NCBI GenBank assembly: GCA_934202005.1
Contig: CAKPXP010000008.1
Coordinates: 11,288 to 75,287, forward strand
From: an uncultured Selenomonas sp.
GTDB lineage: Bacteria; Bacillota; Negativicutes; Selenomonadales; Selenomonadaceae
DNA length: 64,000 nt
Direction: 5' to 3'
Part shown: positions 36,510 to 44,509 of the stretch, piece by piece
Position numbering within the stretch: position 1 is the stretch's first letter
Layout: each line of letters starts with the position of its first letter
The notes under the pieces: model-generated
Told to the model about the DNA's origin: nothing
The model's database searches: none
Seen by the model: the letters and a program-made list of their open reading frames with translations, nothing else
Translations under genes and position numbers: made by a program

Positions 36510-36668
36510 GGAATCACTGATTCATTCGGTACCCTGCCTTTGCGTATCTGCACTGTCCTCTCGCCCTCGACCATCCTCAGCGTAGCTATGCTACGCCTTC
36601 GGCTTGCCTCCTAGAGAGATACAGCGCATCTACGCAAATTCAGGGCACCTCATTTAATCAGCGCTTCC
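36510..36668 (-). repeat. approximately 160-bp palindromic MITE-like element, copy A
   Basis: The ends are inverted (GGAATCACTGATTCATT on the left and, read inward, GGAAGCGCTGATTAAATGA from the right). The whole element folds on itself around a GTAGC-TAT-GCTAC centre near 36,588. It shares both arms with the copies at 60,107 and 63,924. It carries no gene. Confidence 0.8.
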
Positions 36669-36743
36669 TTTTTATTTTATGCTAGAATGGCCGTTTCTGC
36701 AATATGACGAGAGGGGGAACGTTTGCCCGGGAGGCGTGCGCCT

Positions 36744-39464
36744 TCAGCGAAGGTGCGTCTCGAGGAAGCGCTCGAATTCCTCCTGCGGCATGGGTTTCGC
36801 GTAGAGGTAGCCCTGGCCGCAGGCGCAGCCGAGGCGGCGCAGGAGCGCCTCCTGCGCTGGCGTCTCGATGCCCTCGGTGAGGACGTGCATGCCGAGGCTG
36901 CGGCCGAGCTGGATGACGCTTTCGAGGATGGCGGCGGCGCGCGGATCTCTCTCCGCCGCGAGGAGGATGGAGCGGTCAATCTTCATCGTGTCCATCGTGA
37001 GCGCCTGGAGCATGGCGATGGAGCTGTAGCCCGTGCAGAAATCGTCCATAGAGGTCGCGTAGCCGTAGGCTTTGAGCTCGTCGATGATATGGCGCGCGTT
37101 CGTGCGCGCCTCTTTCGTCTTGAAATCGATGAAGGCGGTCTCGGTGAGCTCGAGGTCGATGAGACTGCGGGGCAGGCGGTAGGCATCGGCGGTTTCCTTC
37201 ATCTTTTTCAGGTAGTCGCCCTCGCTGAGGTGGAGCGCCGACTGGTTGACGGAGATGGGGACGACGGGGCGCTGGCGGCGCAGGCGGTCCTCGAGGAAGC
37301 GCGCGACGTGACCGAGCATGTAGTAGTCGAGGCGGATGGCGAGGCCGATGCGTTCGAAGTAGTCGATGAAGCGCCCGGGCGTGAGCAGCCCGAGCTCAGG
37401 ACTCTGCCAGCGCACGAGCGCCTCCGCACCGACGAGCTTTTTCGTCGCGAGGTCGTATTTCGGCTGGTACCAGACGGCGAACTCCTGCCGGGCGAACGCC
37501 TTGGGCGCGAGCTCGTCGAGATGCTTGTTTCAGAGGAACCGGTCGTGCATGGCCTGGTCGAAGAGGACGAAGGGCAGGTCGTGTTCCCGGGCGTAGTTCA
37601 GACTCGCGATGCTCTCGCCCAGGAGATGGGAAACGTTCGTCATGTTTTGCCGCGTGATAGGGAGAAAGCTCATGTGGTAGCGCACGCGCGTCACGACGCC
37701 GCCGAGCGGGACGGAGGAGAAATGCTCTGGGATGGCGGCAGCGGCCGCCTCTGGCGTCATGCGCTCAGGAAGCGCGCAGAGGACGATGAGGCGCGTGCGG
37801 TCGGTGCTGATGGCGTAGTTCTTGAACCAGGGGAACGTCGCATGCGCGCGGCGCGAGATGTCGGCGAAGCTCTTGGCGAGGAGATTGAGCGCGAAGGTCG
37901 CGCGCAGGTAGTCGAACTGATGCACGCAGATGCCCGCGAGGTAGAGGCGGCCGCCCTTGAGGGCCGCGCTCTCCGCGCGGATGGCCCCCGGCAGTATCTG
38001 CTCGAGCCAGCGCTCGTTGCAGAGACCTGTCACCGCCTCATGGTAGGCGAGGCGCGTGATGGCGGCGAGATGGCTGCGGCGCACGTAGAGCGTGAGGATA
38101 ACGGCCGCGAGCAGCAGCAGGAACAGCGCGGTGATGACGAGGAAGCTCTCCTGCGGATAGCGGTAGAGCAGGGAGGCAAGCGGACTCTTGTCGCTGGCGA
38201 CGGAGGTCTCCTCGTTGATGGCGCTCTGGACGGCCGCGGGATCGAGGTGCGCGATCTCTTTGTTGAGGATGCGCACGAAGATGGGGTCGAGGCGGTCGCT
38301 GACGGCGAGAGAGGTGCCGTGCGAGAAGACGACGTTGTTTTCCGCCATGAGGCGGTAGAAGAGGCCGTTATAGAGCAGCGCGTTGGCACTCACTGACTTG
38401 ACGAGCGCGAGGTCGGCACTTCCGTCGTTCACAGCCGCGAGGCACTGGGCGTCCGTATCGTAGTAGGAAATCTGCTCCGCGGGGAGGGCCTGCCCGCGGC
38501 GGCGGACGGTCACATAGCTGGATATGAGGTAGGGATTCGTGATATGGACGCCGTGCTGGCGCGCCCAGTTGAAGTCGGAATAGAAGTCGAGCATGACGTC
38601 GGCCCCGCCGTCGTCGAGCTGGGCGAACTTCTCAAAGTAGGAATAGGGCATCTGCTGGGGGAGGCGAAGGCGGTGAAATGATTGTGCTCCGCAAGATACG
38701 CCTTTTCCTCCGGCGTGAGGAAGAGCGGTGCGCGGTCACGGCCTGCCTGCTGTTCGAGCAGGGGACGCAGATTCGGCGTGACGGTGAGCATCTCGTCGAT
38801 GGCGCGGTCGAGCTGCGCGCAGAGCGCCGCGTTCCCCGGTGCGTAGGTGAGATGGCTCGCGAGCAGGCGCAGGTGGCCAGCGGGCTGCGTGCCCGGATGC
38901 GGGTGGAAGGAGTCGTTCGTGATGGCGTCGACCTCGCCCTTGGCTGTGGCATCATCCATCGCGGGGAGGCTCTGGAAGGGGACGAGCGTGTAATCCCCGT
39001 CGGGGGAAGAAGCGCGCGAGGGAGGCGCGCAGCGCCTGCTCCGTATGGAGCTTGGCGAAATAGGCGATGCGCGGCGTGTCCGCGAGGTCGCGCTGCGCGT
39101 GATCTGAGAGGGAGAGCTCGAGCGCGGGGCGCGCGATGTCGTGGCGGCTGTAGAGGAGGTCGGAAAAGGGCGTCCCCGAGCTGCCGACCAGGATGTCGAC
39201 GTCGCCCGCGCGCAGGCGGTCGAACTCCTGCCCGAGCGGCAGCTCGACGTAGTCGAAGCGGCAGCCGGCGTAGAGCGAGAGCTCCTCGAGGTAGGCGTAG
39301 CCGGAGCCGCGGTAGCTGCCGTCCTGCGCGCGCGTGAAGAAGCCGGGCGTCGGCGTGTAGCCGACGCGGTAGACCGGCACGGCGGCGCGGGCCGGCAGAG
39401 CGGCGGCGAGGAGAAGGAGGAGCGCGAAGAATGCGCGGAGAAACTTGCTCATGTAGAACGCCAC
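36744..39464 (-). pseudogene. SBP domain-GGDEF-EAL signalling protein, broken in three places
   Basis: Read from 39,464, a signal peptide and a type 3 solute-binding domain (VYRVGYTPTPGFF and LAGDVDILVGSSG-like residues) are followed by a second binding-domain lobe and a membrane helix near 38,100. Then come a degenerate GGDEF domain and an EAL domain (VRWQSPELGLLTPGRFIDYFE, IDLELTET, SMDDFCTGYSS, MLTEGIET-like VLTEGIET). The EAL reads ELTE rather than EAL. The frame breaks at about 39,002-39,006 (one extra C on the minus strand) and at about 38,655-38,659 (one C missing). A TGA stops it at 37,530 between RFL and NKHLDEL. Intact it would have about 906 residues. The GGDEF signature is absent, so it would be a sensor phosphodiesterase. 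Confidence 0.78.
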
Positions 39465-39528
39465 ACCCTTTCAAACAAAGTGGAACATCTATTTTATATT
39501 TCGCGGAAGGTCGGCGGATTCCTGCCTA

Positions 39529-39557
39529 TTGACAAAGGAAAAGAAAATGCCTACAAT
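39529..39557 (+). promoter_or_regulatory. promoter of the suf operon
   Basis: TTGACA (39,529-39,534) and TACAAT (39,552-39,557) with a 17-bp spacer. A 25-bp stretch with AATCC/GGATT ends (39,567-39,591) follows and could be a repressor site; that part is speculative. Confidence 0.75.
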
Positions 39558-39656
39558 GAAATCATCAATCCCGAGTATTTTTATAAGGATTCGCGCGGAC
39601 GCGCGTCCGGCAGCTGATGAGCATCAGGTGTGCAGAGATAAAAGGAGAGTTTCAGC

Positions 39657-40412
39657 ATGAAAGAGAATCTTTTAGATATCAAGGGCCTCCACGCGGGCGT
39701 CGAGGGCAAGGAGATCCTCAAGGGGCTTTCGCTCACGGTCGGCAAGGGCGAGGTGCATGTCATCCTCGGGCCGAACGGCTCGGGCAAGTCGACGCTCATG
39801 AACGTCATCATGGGCCATCCGAAATACGAGGTCACGGCGGGCAGCATCGCGTTCGAGGGCGAGGACATCACGCAGCTCAAGACGTTCGAGCGCGCGCGCA
39901 AGGGACTCTTCCTCTCGTTCCAGACGCCGGAGGAGATCCCGGGCATCTCGGTCGAGAACATGATCCGCACGGCGAAGCAGGCCGTCTCGGGCGAGCGCGT
40001 GAAGCTCCTCCCGTTCCGCAGGAAGCTCAAGGCCATGATGGAGGAGCTCAAGATCAAGCCCGAGTACGCCGACCGCTACCTCAACGTCGGTTTCTCCGGC
40101 GGCGAGAAAAAGCGCAACGAGATCCTGCAGTTGCTCATGCTCGAGCCGAAGCTCGCGCTGCTCGATGAGACGGACAGCGGCCTCGACGTCGACGCCGTGC
40201 AGATCGTCAGCGAGGGCGTCGCGAAGTTCCACAATGAGGACAACAGCTGCCTCATCATCACGCACAACACGCGCATCCTCGAGAAGCTCACGGTCGACCG
40301 CGTGCACGTGCTGATGAACGGCACGATCGTCGAGGAGGGCGGCGCGGAGCTCATCGAGGAGATCAACCGCCGCGGGTTCACGCATATCCTCGGCGAGAGC
40401 GGGGAGGCGTGA
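39657..40412 (+). CDS. sufC: Fe-S cluster assembly ATPase SufC
   Basis: A 251-residue ABC ATPase. Walker A GPNGSGKSTLMNVIMGH lies at about residues 37-53, the Q-loop at SFQTPEEIPG, the signature NVGFSGGEKKRNEILQ (about 142-157) and Walker B LALLDETDSGLDVDAV (about 166-181). SufC binds SufB and SufD and drives cluster building on the SufBCD scaffold. It is the first gene of sufCBDSU; the ribosome-binding site is AAAGGAGAG. SufB starts 4 bp downstream of its stop. Confidence 0.96.
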   Translation: MKENLLDIKGLHAGVEGKEILKGLSLTVGKGEVHVILGPNGSGKSTLMNVIMGHPKYEVTAGSIAFEGEDITQLKTFERARKGLFLSFQTPEEIPGISVENMIRTAKQAVSGERVKLLPFRRKLKAMMEELKIKPEYADRYLNVGFSGGEKKRNEILQLLMLEPKLALLDETDSGLDVDAVQIVSEGVAKFHNEDNSCLIITHNTRILEKLTVDRVHVLMNGTIVEEGGAELIEEINRRGFTHILGESGEA

Positions 40413-40415
40413 GCC

Positions 40416-41822
40416 ATGGCAAAGAAAAAGACATTTGTCGAGGACATCGAGCGCACGCTCTATGACATCCGCAACGAGGACCACTCCGTCTACAAGAGCG
40501 AGAGCGGCCTCACGCCGGACATCATCCGCGATATCTCGCGCCGCAAGCACGATCCCGCCTGGATGACGGAGTTCCGGCTGAAAGCCCTCGACACCTACAA
40601 CCATATCGGCCTGCCGACCTGGGGGCCGGACATCAGCGAGCTCGACATGGACAAGATCGTCACCTACGTCCAGCCGGACGCGAAGATGACGGGCAACTGG
40701 AAGGACGTGCCGGAGGACATCAAGGATACGTTCGACCGCCTCGGCATCCCCGAGGCGGAGAAGACGTCGCTGGGCGGCGTCGGCGCGCAGTACGACTCCG
40801 AGGTCGTCTATCACTCCATCCAGGAGGACATGGTGAAGCAGGGCGTCATCTACACGGACATGGAGACGGCCATCCGCGAGCATGAGGACCTCGTGAAGGA
40901 ATATTTCATGAAGCTCGTGCCGCCGAAGGATCACAAGTTCGCGGCGCTCCACGGCGCCGTCTGGTCGGGCGGCTCGTTCGTCTACGTGCCCGCGGGCGTC
41001 CATGTCAAGATGCCGCTGCAGAGCTATTTCCGCCTGAACGCGGCGGGCGCCGGCCAGTTCGAGCACACGCTCATCATCGTCGAGCCGGGCGCGAGCCTCC
41101 ATTTCATCGAGGGCTGCTCCGCGCCGAAATACAACGTCACGAACCTCCACGCGGGCTGCGTCGAGCTCTACGTCAAGGAGGGCGCGCGCCTGCGCTACTC
41201 GACCATCGAGAACTGGTCGCGCAACATGATGAACCTCAACACGAAGCGCGCGCTCGTCGAGAAGGACGGCATCATCGAGTGGGTATCGGGCTCCTTCGGC
41301 TCGCACGTCTCGTGCCTCTACCCCTGCTCCATCCTGCACGGCGAGAACGCGCGCTGCGAGTTCACGGGCGTCACGTTCGCCTCCAAGGGGCAGGACCTCG
41401 ACACGGGCGCGAGCGTCATCTGCGCCGCGCCGCACACGAGCGCGAACATCAACACGCGCACCATCTCCAAGGCGGGCGGCAAGGCGACCTACCGCAGCGC
41501 CGTCAAGGTCACGAAGAACGCGCCGTACGCGAAGTGCTCCGTCAACTGCGAGTCGCTTATGCTCGATAACGAGTCGCGCAGCGATACGCTGCCCGTCATG
41601 GACATCGAGGGCGATGCGGCGGAGGTCGGCCACGAGGCGAAGATCGGCCGCATCAGCGACGAGGCGATCTTCTACCTCACGAGCCGCGGCATCGACGAGG
41701 ACGAGGCGCGCGCGATGATCGTGCGCGGCTTCGTCGAGCCGATCGCGAAGGAACTGCCGCTCGAGTACGCCGTAGAGATGAACAATCTCGTCAACATCGA
41801 GCTCGAAGGCACGATGGGCTGA
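40416..41822 (+). CDS. sufB: Fe-S cluster assembly scaffold SufB
   Basis: A 468-residue SufB. WMTEFRLKALDTYNHIGLPTW is near the N-terminus. FVYVPAGVHVKMPLQSYFR (about residues 189-207), TIENWSRNMMNLNTKRAL and the basic core with repeated beta-helix strands follow. It ends VEMNNLVNIELEGTMG. The conserved cysteines include those in EGCSAPKYN and KCSVNCESLM. It is the scaffold on which SufC and SufD assemble the cluster. It lies between sufC and sufD in one operon. Confidence 0.96.
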   Translation: MAKKKTFVEDIERTLYDIRNEDHSVYKSESGLTPDIIRDISRRKHDPAWMTEFRLKALDTYNHIGLPTWGPDISELDMDKIVTYVQPDAKMTGNWKDVPEDIKDTFDRLGIPEAEKTSLGGVGAQYDSEVVYHSIQEDMVKQGVIYTDMETAIREHEDLVKEYFMKLVPPKDHKFAALHGAVWSGGSFVYVPAGVHVKMPLQSYFRLNAAGAGQFEHTLIIVEPGASLHFIEGCSAPKYNVTNLHAGCVELYVKEGARLRYSTIENWSRNMMNLNTKRALVEKDGIIEWVSGSFGSHVSCLYPCSILHGENARCEFTGVTFASKGQDLDTGASVICAAPHTSANINTRTISKAGGKATYRSAVKVTKNAPYAKCSVNCESLMLDNESRSDTLPVMDIEGDAAEVGHEAKIGRISDEAIFYLTSRGIDEDEARAMIVRGFVEPIAKELPLEYAVEMNNLVNIELEGTMG

Positions 41823-41834
41823 GGAGGAACATAT

Positions 41835-42674
41835 ATGAACGAACAGGAACTCTTCTCCCAGATCCCCATGCGCACCTGGCGCTGGCTGGGAGTCAATGAT
41901 ATCAAGGAACCGGCGGGGCTCGCGGGCGAGCCGCACCGCCACCAGATCGTCGCGCAGCCGGGCGCGAGCGACGAGGTCACGCTGGAGCTGCGCGAGAGCG
42001 GCCGCCACGAGGTGCAGGCGCACGTCGGCAAGGGCGCGCGCCTCCATCTCACGGCCCTGCAGCTCGCGGCGGAGGACGTGCCCGTGACCTGCCGCATCAA
42101 GGTGCTCGTCGACGAGGGCGGGCTCTTCTCCTACACGGGCGTCGAGGCCGGCGCGAGCGAGACGGCGGCCGAGCTCACGGTGCATCTCGCGGGCGACGAC
42201 GCGCGCGCGGACGTCTGGTCGTTCTATTTCGGCGACGGCGACCGCAAGCTCGACCTCAACTACATCATCCGCCAGTCCGGCAAGCGCACGGACGCGAACA
42301 TGCAGGTGCGCGGCGCGCTGCTCGGCAAGAGCGACAAGAGCTTCCGCGGCACGCTCGACTTCATCGAGGGCGCGAAGGGCTCCGTCGGCCGCGAGAACGA
42401 GGAGGTCATGCTCCTCTCTGACGGCGTCAGGAACCGCAGCGTCCCCATCATGCTCTCGCACGAGGACGATGTGGACGGCCATCATGCCGTCGCCGTCGGC
42501 AAGATGGACGAGGAGAAGCTCTTCTACCTCATGAGCCGCGGGCTCGACCTCGCCGAGGCGCGCCGCCTCGTCGTCGAAGCCGCGTTCCATCCCGTCCTCG
42601 ACCGCATCCCCGAGGCAAAATACCGCGAGGAGATCGAGGCATATCTGACAAGGAGGCTGCTTGCCAATGGCTGA
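41835..42674 (+). CDS. sufD: Fe-S cluster assembly protein SufD
   Basis: A 279-residue SufD-type paralogue of SufB, shorter than E. coli SufD (423). The beta-helix core runs from about residue 50. GKRTDANMQVRGALLGKSDKS (about residues 154-174) and the conserved C-terminal ISHEDDV-type LSHEDDVDGHHAVAVGKMDEE, with YLMSRGLDLAEARRLVV, identify it. It completes the SufBCD complex. Its stop overlaps the sufS start by 8 bp. The missing N-terminal region is usual for this lineage; this is an inference. Confidence 0.9.
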   Translation: MNEQELFSQIPMRTWRWLGVNDIKEPAGLAGEPHRHQIVAQPGASDEVTLELRESGRHEVQAHVGKGARLHLTALQLAAEDVPVTCRIKVLVDEGGLFSYTGVEAGASETAAELTVHLAGDDARADVWSFYFGDGDRKLDLNYIIRQSGKRTDANMQVRGALLGKSDKSFRGTLDFIEGAKGSVGRENEEVMLLSDGVRNRSVPIMLSHEDDVDGHHAVAVGKMDEEKLFYLMSRGLDLAEARRLVVEAAFHPVLDRIPEAKYREEIEAYLTRRLLANG

Positions 42675-43902
42675 CGCACAGGAATTCCTCAAAGACTTTC
42701 CGCTCCTCCACACGGAGATGAACGGACGCCCCATCGCCTACCTCGACAACGGCGCGACGACGCAGAAGCCGGAGCAGGTCATCAAGGCCATCTGCGGCTA
42801 CTACGGCGGCTGCAATGCGAACCCGCACCGCGGCGCCTACGCGCTCTCCGTCGAGGCGACGGAGATCTACGAAAGCGCGCGCAAGCGCACGGCGGCGTTC
42901 ATCGGCGCGAAGCGCCCCGAGGAGATCATCTTCACGAAGAACGCGACCGAGGCGCTCAACCTCGTTGCATACAGCTACGGCCTCACGAACCTCAAGAAAG
43001 GCGACGAGATCGTCATCACCATCGCCGAGCACCACAGCAACCTCGTGCCGTGGCAGCACGTCGCACATGCGACGGGCGCGGCGCTCAAGTACATCTACCT
43101 CGCGCAGGACGGCAACCTCAGCGATGAGGACATCGAGACGAAGATCACGGAGCGCACGAAGCTCGTCGCCTGCACGCAGGTCTCGAACGTCCTCGGCCTC
43201 AAGAACGATGTGAAGAAGATCGCCGCCAAGGCCCACAGCGTCGGCGCCGTCTGCGTCGTCGACGGCTCGCAGAGCGTCGCGCACCAGAAGGTCGACGTGC
43301 AGGAGATCGACGCGGACTTCTTCGCCTTCTCCGGGCACAAGATGCTCTCGCCGATGGGCATCGGCGTGCTCTACGGCAAATACGACCTGCTCGACGCCAT
43401 GCCGCCGTTCCTCATGGGCGGCGACATGATCGAGTACGTCGAGGAACAGCAGACGACGTACGCCGAGCTGCCCGCGAAGTTCGAGGCCGGCACGCAGAAC
43501 GTCGGCGGCGCGGCGGGCCTCACGGCCGCCATCGACTACCTCGAGGGCATCGGCTTTGCGCGCATCGAGGCCATCGAGAAGGATCTCGTCGACTACGCGC
43601 TGCCGCAGCTCCGGGAGCTCCCCTTCATCGAGCTCTACGGCTGCGACACCAAGCGCGGCAACAAGACGGGCATCATCGCCTTCAACGTCAAGGACGTCCA
43701 TCCGCACGACGTCGCGACCATCCTCGACAGCACGGGCGTCGCCGTGCGCGCGGGCCATCACTGCGCCCAGCCGCTCCACCGGTACCTCGGGCTCAACGCG
43801 AGCTGCCGCGCGAGCTTCTACCTCTACAACACGCGCGAGGACGTCGACCGCTGGATCGCCGCGCTCAAGAAAGTCAGGGGGGTGCTCGGCTATGGGGCTT
43901 GA
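42667..43902 (+). CDS. sufS: cysteine desulfurase SufS
   Basis: A 411-residue type II PLP cysteine desulfurase. Conserved parts include YLDNGATTQKPEQVI (about 23-37), FTKNATEALNLVAYSYG and EHHSNLVPW. DFFAFSGHKMLSPMGIGVLYG (about 217-237) carries the PLP lysine in GHK, and RAGHHCAQPLHRYLG (about 359-373) holds the persulfide cysteine. It supplies sulfur from cysteine. ATG 42,667 was preferred to the upstream TTG; it overlaps sufD, and its stop overlaps sufU by 11 bp. Confidence 0.96.
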   Translation: MADAQEFLKDFPLLHTEMNGRPIAYLDNGATTQKPEQVIKAICGYYGGCNANPHRGAYALSVEATEIYESARKRTAAFIGAKRPEEIIFTKNATEALNLVAYSYGLTNLKKGDEIVITIAEHHSNLVPWQHVAHATGAALKYIYLAQDGNLSDEDIETKITERTKLVACTQVSNVLGLKNDVKKIAAKAHSVGAVCVVDGSQSVAHQKVDVQEIDADFFAFSGHKMLSPMGIGVLYGKYDLLDAMPPFLMGGDMIEYVEEQQTTYAELPAKFEAGTQNVGGAAGLTAAIDYLEGIGFARIEAIEKDLVDYALPQLRELPFIELYGCDTKRGNKTGIIAFNVKDVHPHDVATILDSTGVAVRAGHHCAQPLHRYLGLNASCRASFYLYNTREDVDRWIAALKKVRGVLGYGA

Positions 43903-44323
43903 GGAGATCTACACGGAGCTCGTGAGCGAGCACAGCAGGAGCCCGGAGCACCGCCACGCGCTCCCGGGCGCGACCTGCTCCCTCAAGGGGCACAACCCGA
44001 GCTGTGGCGACGAGATCACGCTCCAGCTCAAGGTCAAGGACGGCGTTGTCGAGGACGCCGCGTTCACGGGCGTCGGCTGCGCCATCAGCCAGGCCTCGAC
44101 CGACATGATGGTCGACCTCATCCGCGGCAAGCGCGTCGAGGAGGCGCGCGCGCTCGCGCAGAAATTCATCGGCATGATCAAGGGCGAGATCACGGACGAG
44201 GCGGAGCTGGAGGATCTCGATGAGGCCCTCGCGCTCAAGGGCGTCAGCCACATGCCCGCGCGCGTCAAATGCGCCGTGCTCGCCTGGCACACGCTCGACG
44301 AGGCGCTCAAGGACGAGAAGTAA
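43892..44323 (+). CDS. sufU: SufU-type sulfur-transfer/scaffold protein
   Basis: A 143-residue SufU. GHNPSCGDEITLQLKVKDG (about residues 33-51) has the first zinc cysteine and aspartate. FTGVGCAISQASTDMMVDLI (about 60-79) has the second, and RVKCAVLAWHTLDEAL (about 122-137) the third. It accepts sulfur from SufS in Gram-positive-type Suf systems, where SufE is absent. It is the last gene of the operon. A minimal copy of the palindromic repeat lies right after its stop, and a terminator at 44,364. Confidence 0.94.
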   Translation: MGLEEIYTELVSEHSRSPEHRHALPGATCSLKGHNPSCGDEITLQLKVKDGVVEDAAFTGVGCAISQASTDMMVDLIRGKRVEEARALAQKFIGMIKGEITDEAELEDLDEALALKGVSHMPARVKCAVLAWHTLDEALKDEK

Positions 44324-44350
44324 GGAAGTACTGAATGAATCAGTGATTCC
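44324..44350. repeat. minimal form of the 160-bp palindromic repeat
   Basis: A 27-bp imperfect palindrome with GGAAGTACTGAATGA and TCAGTGATTCC halves, equal to the two end arms of the large element joined without its middle. It starts one base after the sufU stop. Confidence 0.6.
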
Positions 44351-44363
44351 GTAAGGAAATGCC

Positions 44364-44399
44364 ATAAAAGGCGCTGCCCGGCGGGGCGGCGCCTTTTAT
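44364..44399 (+). terminator. terminator of the suf operon
   Basis: ATAAAAGGCGCTGCCC pairs with GGGGCGGCGCCTTTTAT around GGC; T-rich on both flanks. Confidence 0.8.
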
Positions 44400-44467
44400 G
44401 ACGGAGAAACTGCTGAGGAATGCCGGGGCAACGCATTTCCTCCGTGCTTCCTTGCGCGAAACTATGC

Positions 44468-44473
44468 TATAAT
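44468..44473 (+). promoter_or_regulatory. -10 box of the penicillin-binding protein gene
   Basis: TATAAT in the context TGCTATAATG, about 37 bp before the TTG start. The -35 is not clear. Confidence 0.5.
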
Positions 44474-44509
44474 GTATCTGCAATTTTTATCAGGAAGGGA
44501 GTTTCCTCT

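Noticed and set aside
37530..37532. TGA between the GGDEF-like and EAL parts as a selenocysteine codon
   Set aside because: It lies in a linker without redox role and no convincing SECIS hairpin follows; a nonsense change is simpler.
39672..42734. 1020-codon open frame on the minus strand across sufCBD
   Set aside because: It is the antisense shadow of GC-rich suf genes; its composition is dominated by R, A, D, E, H and V with no domain, and the plus-strand genes are certain.
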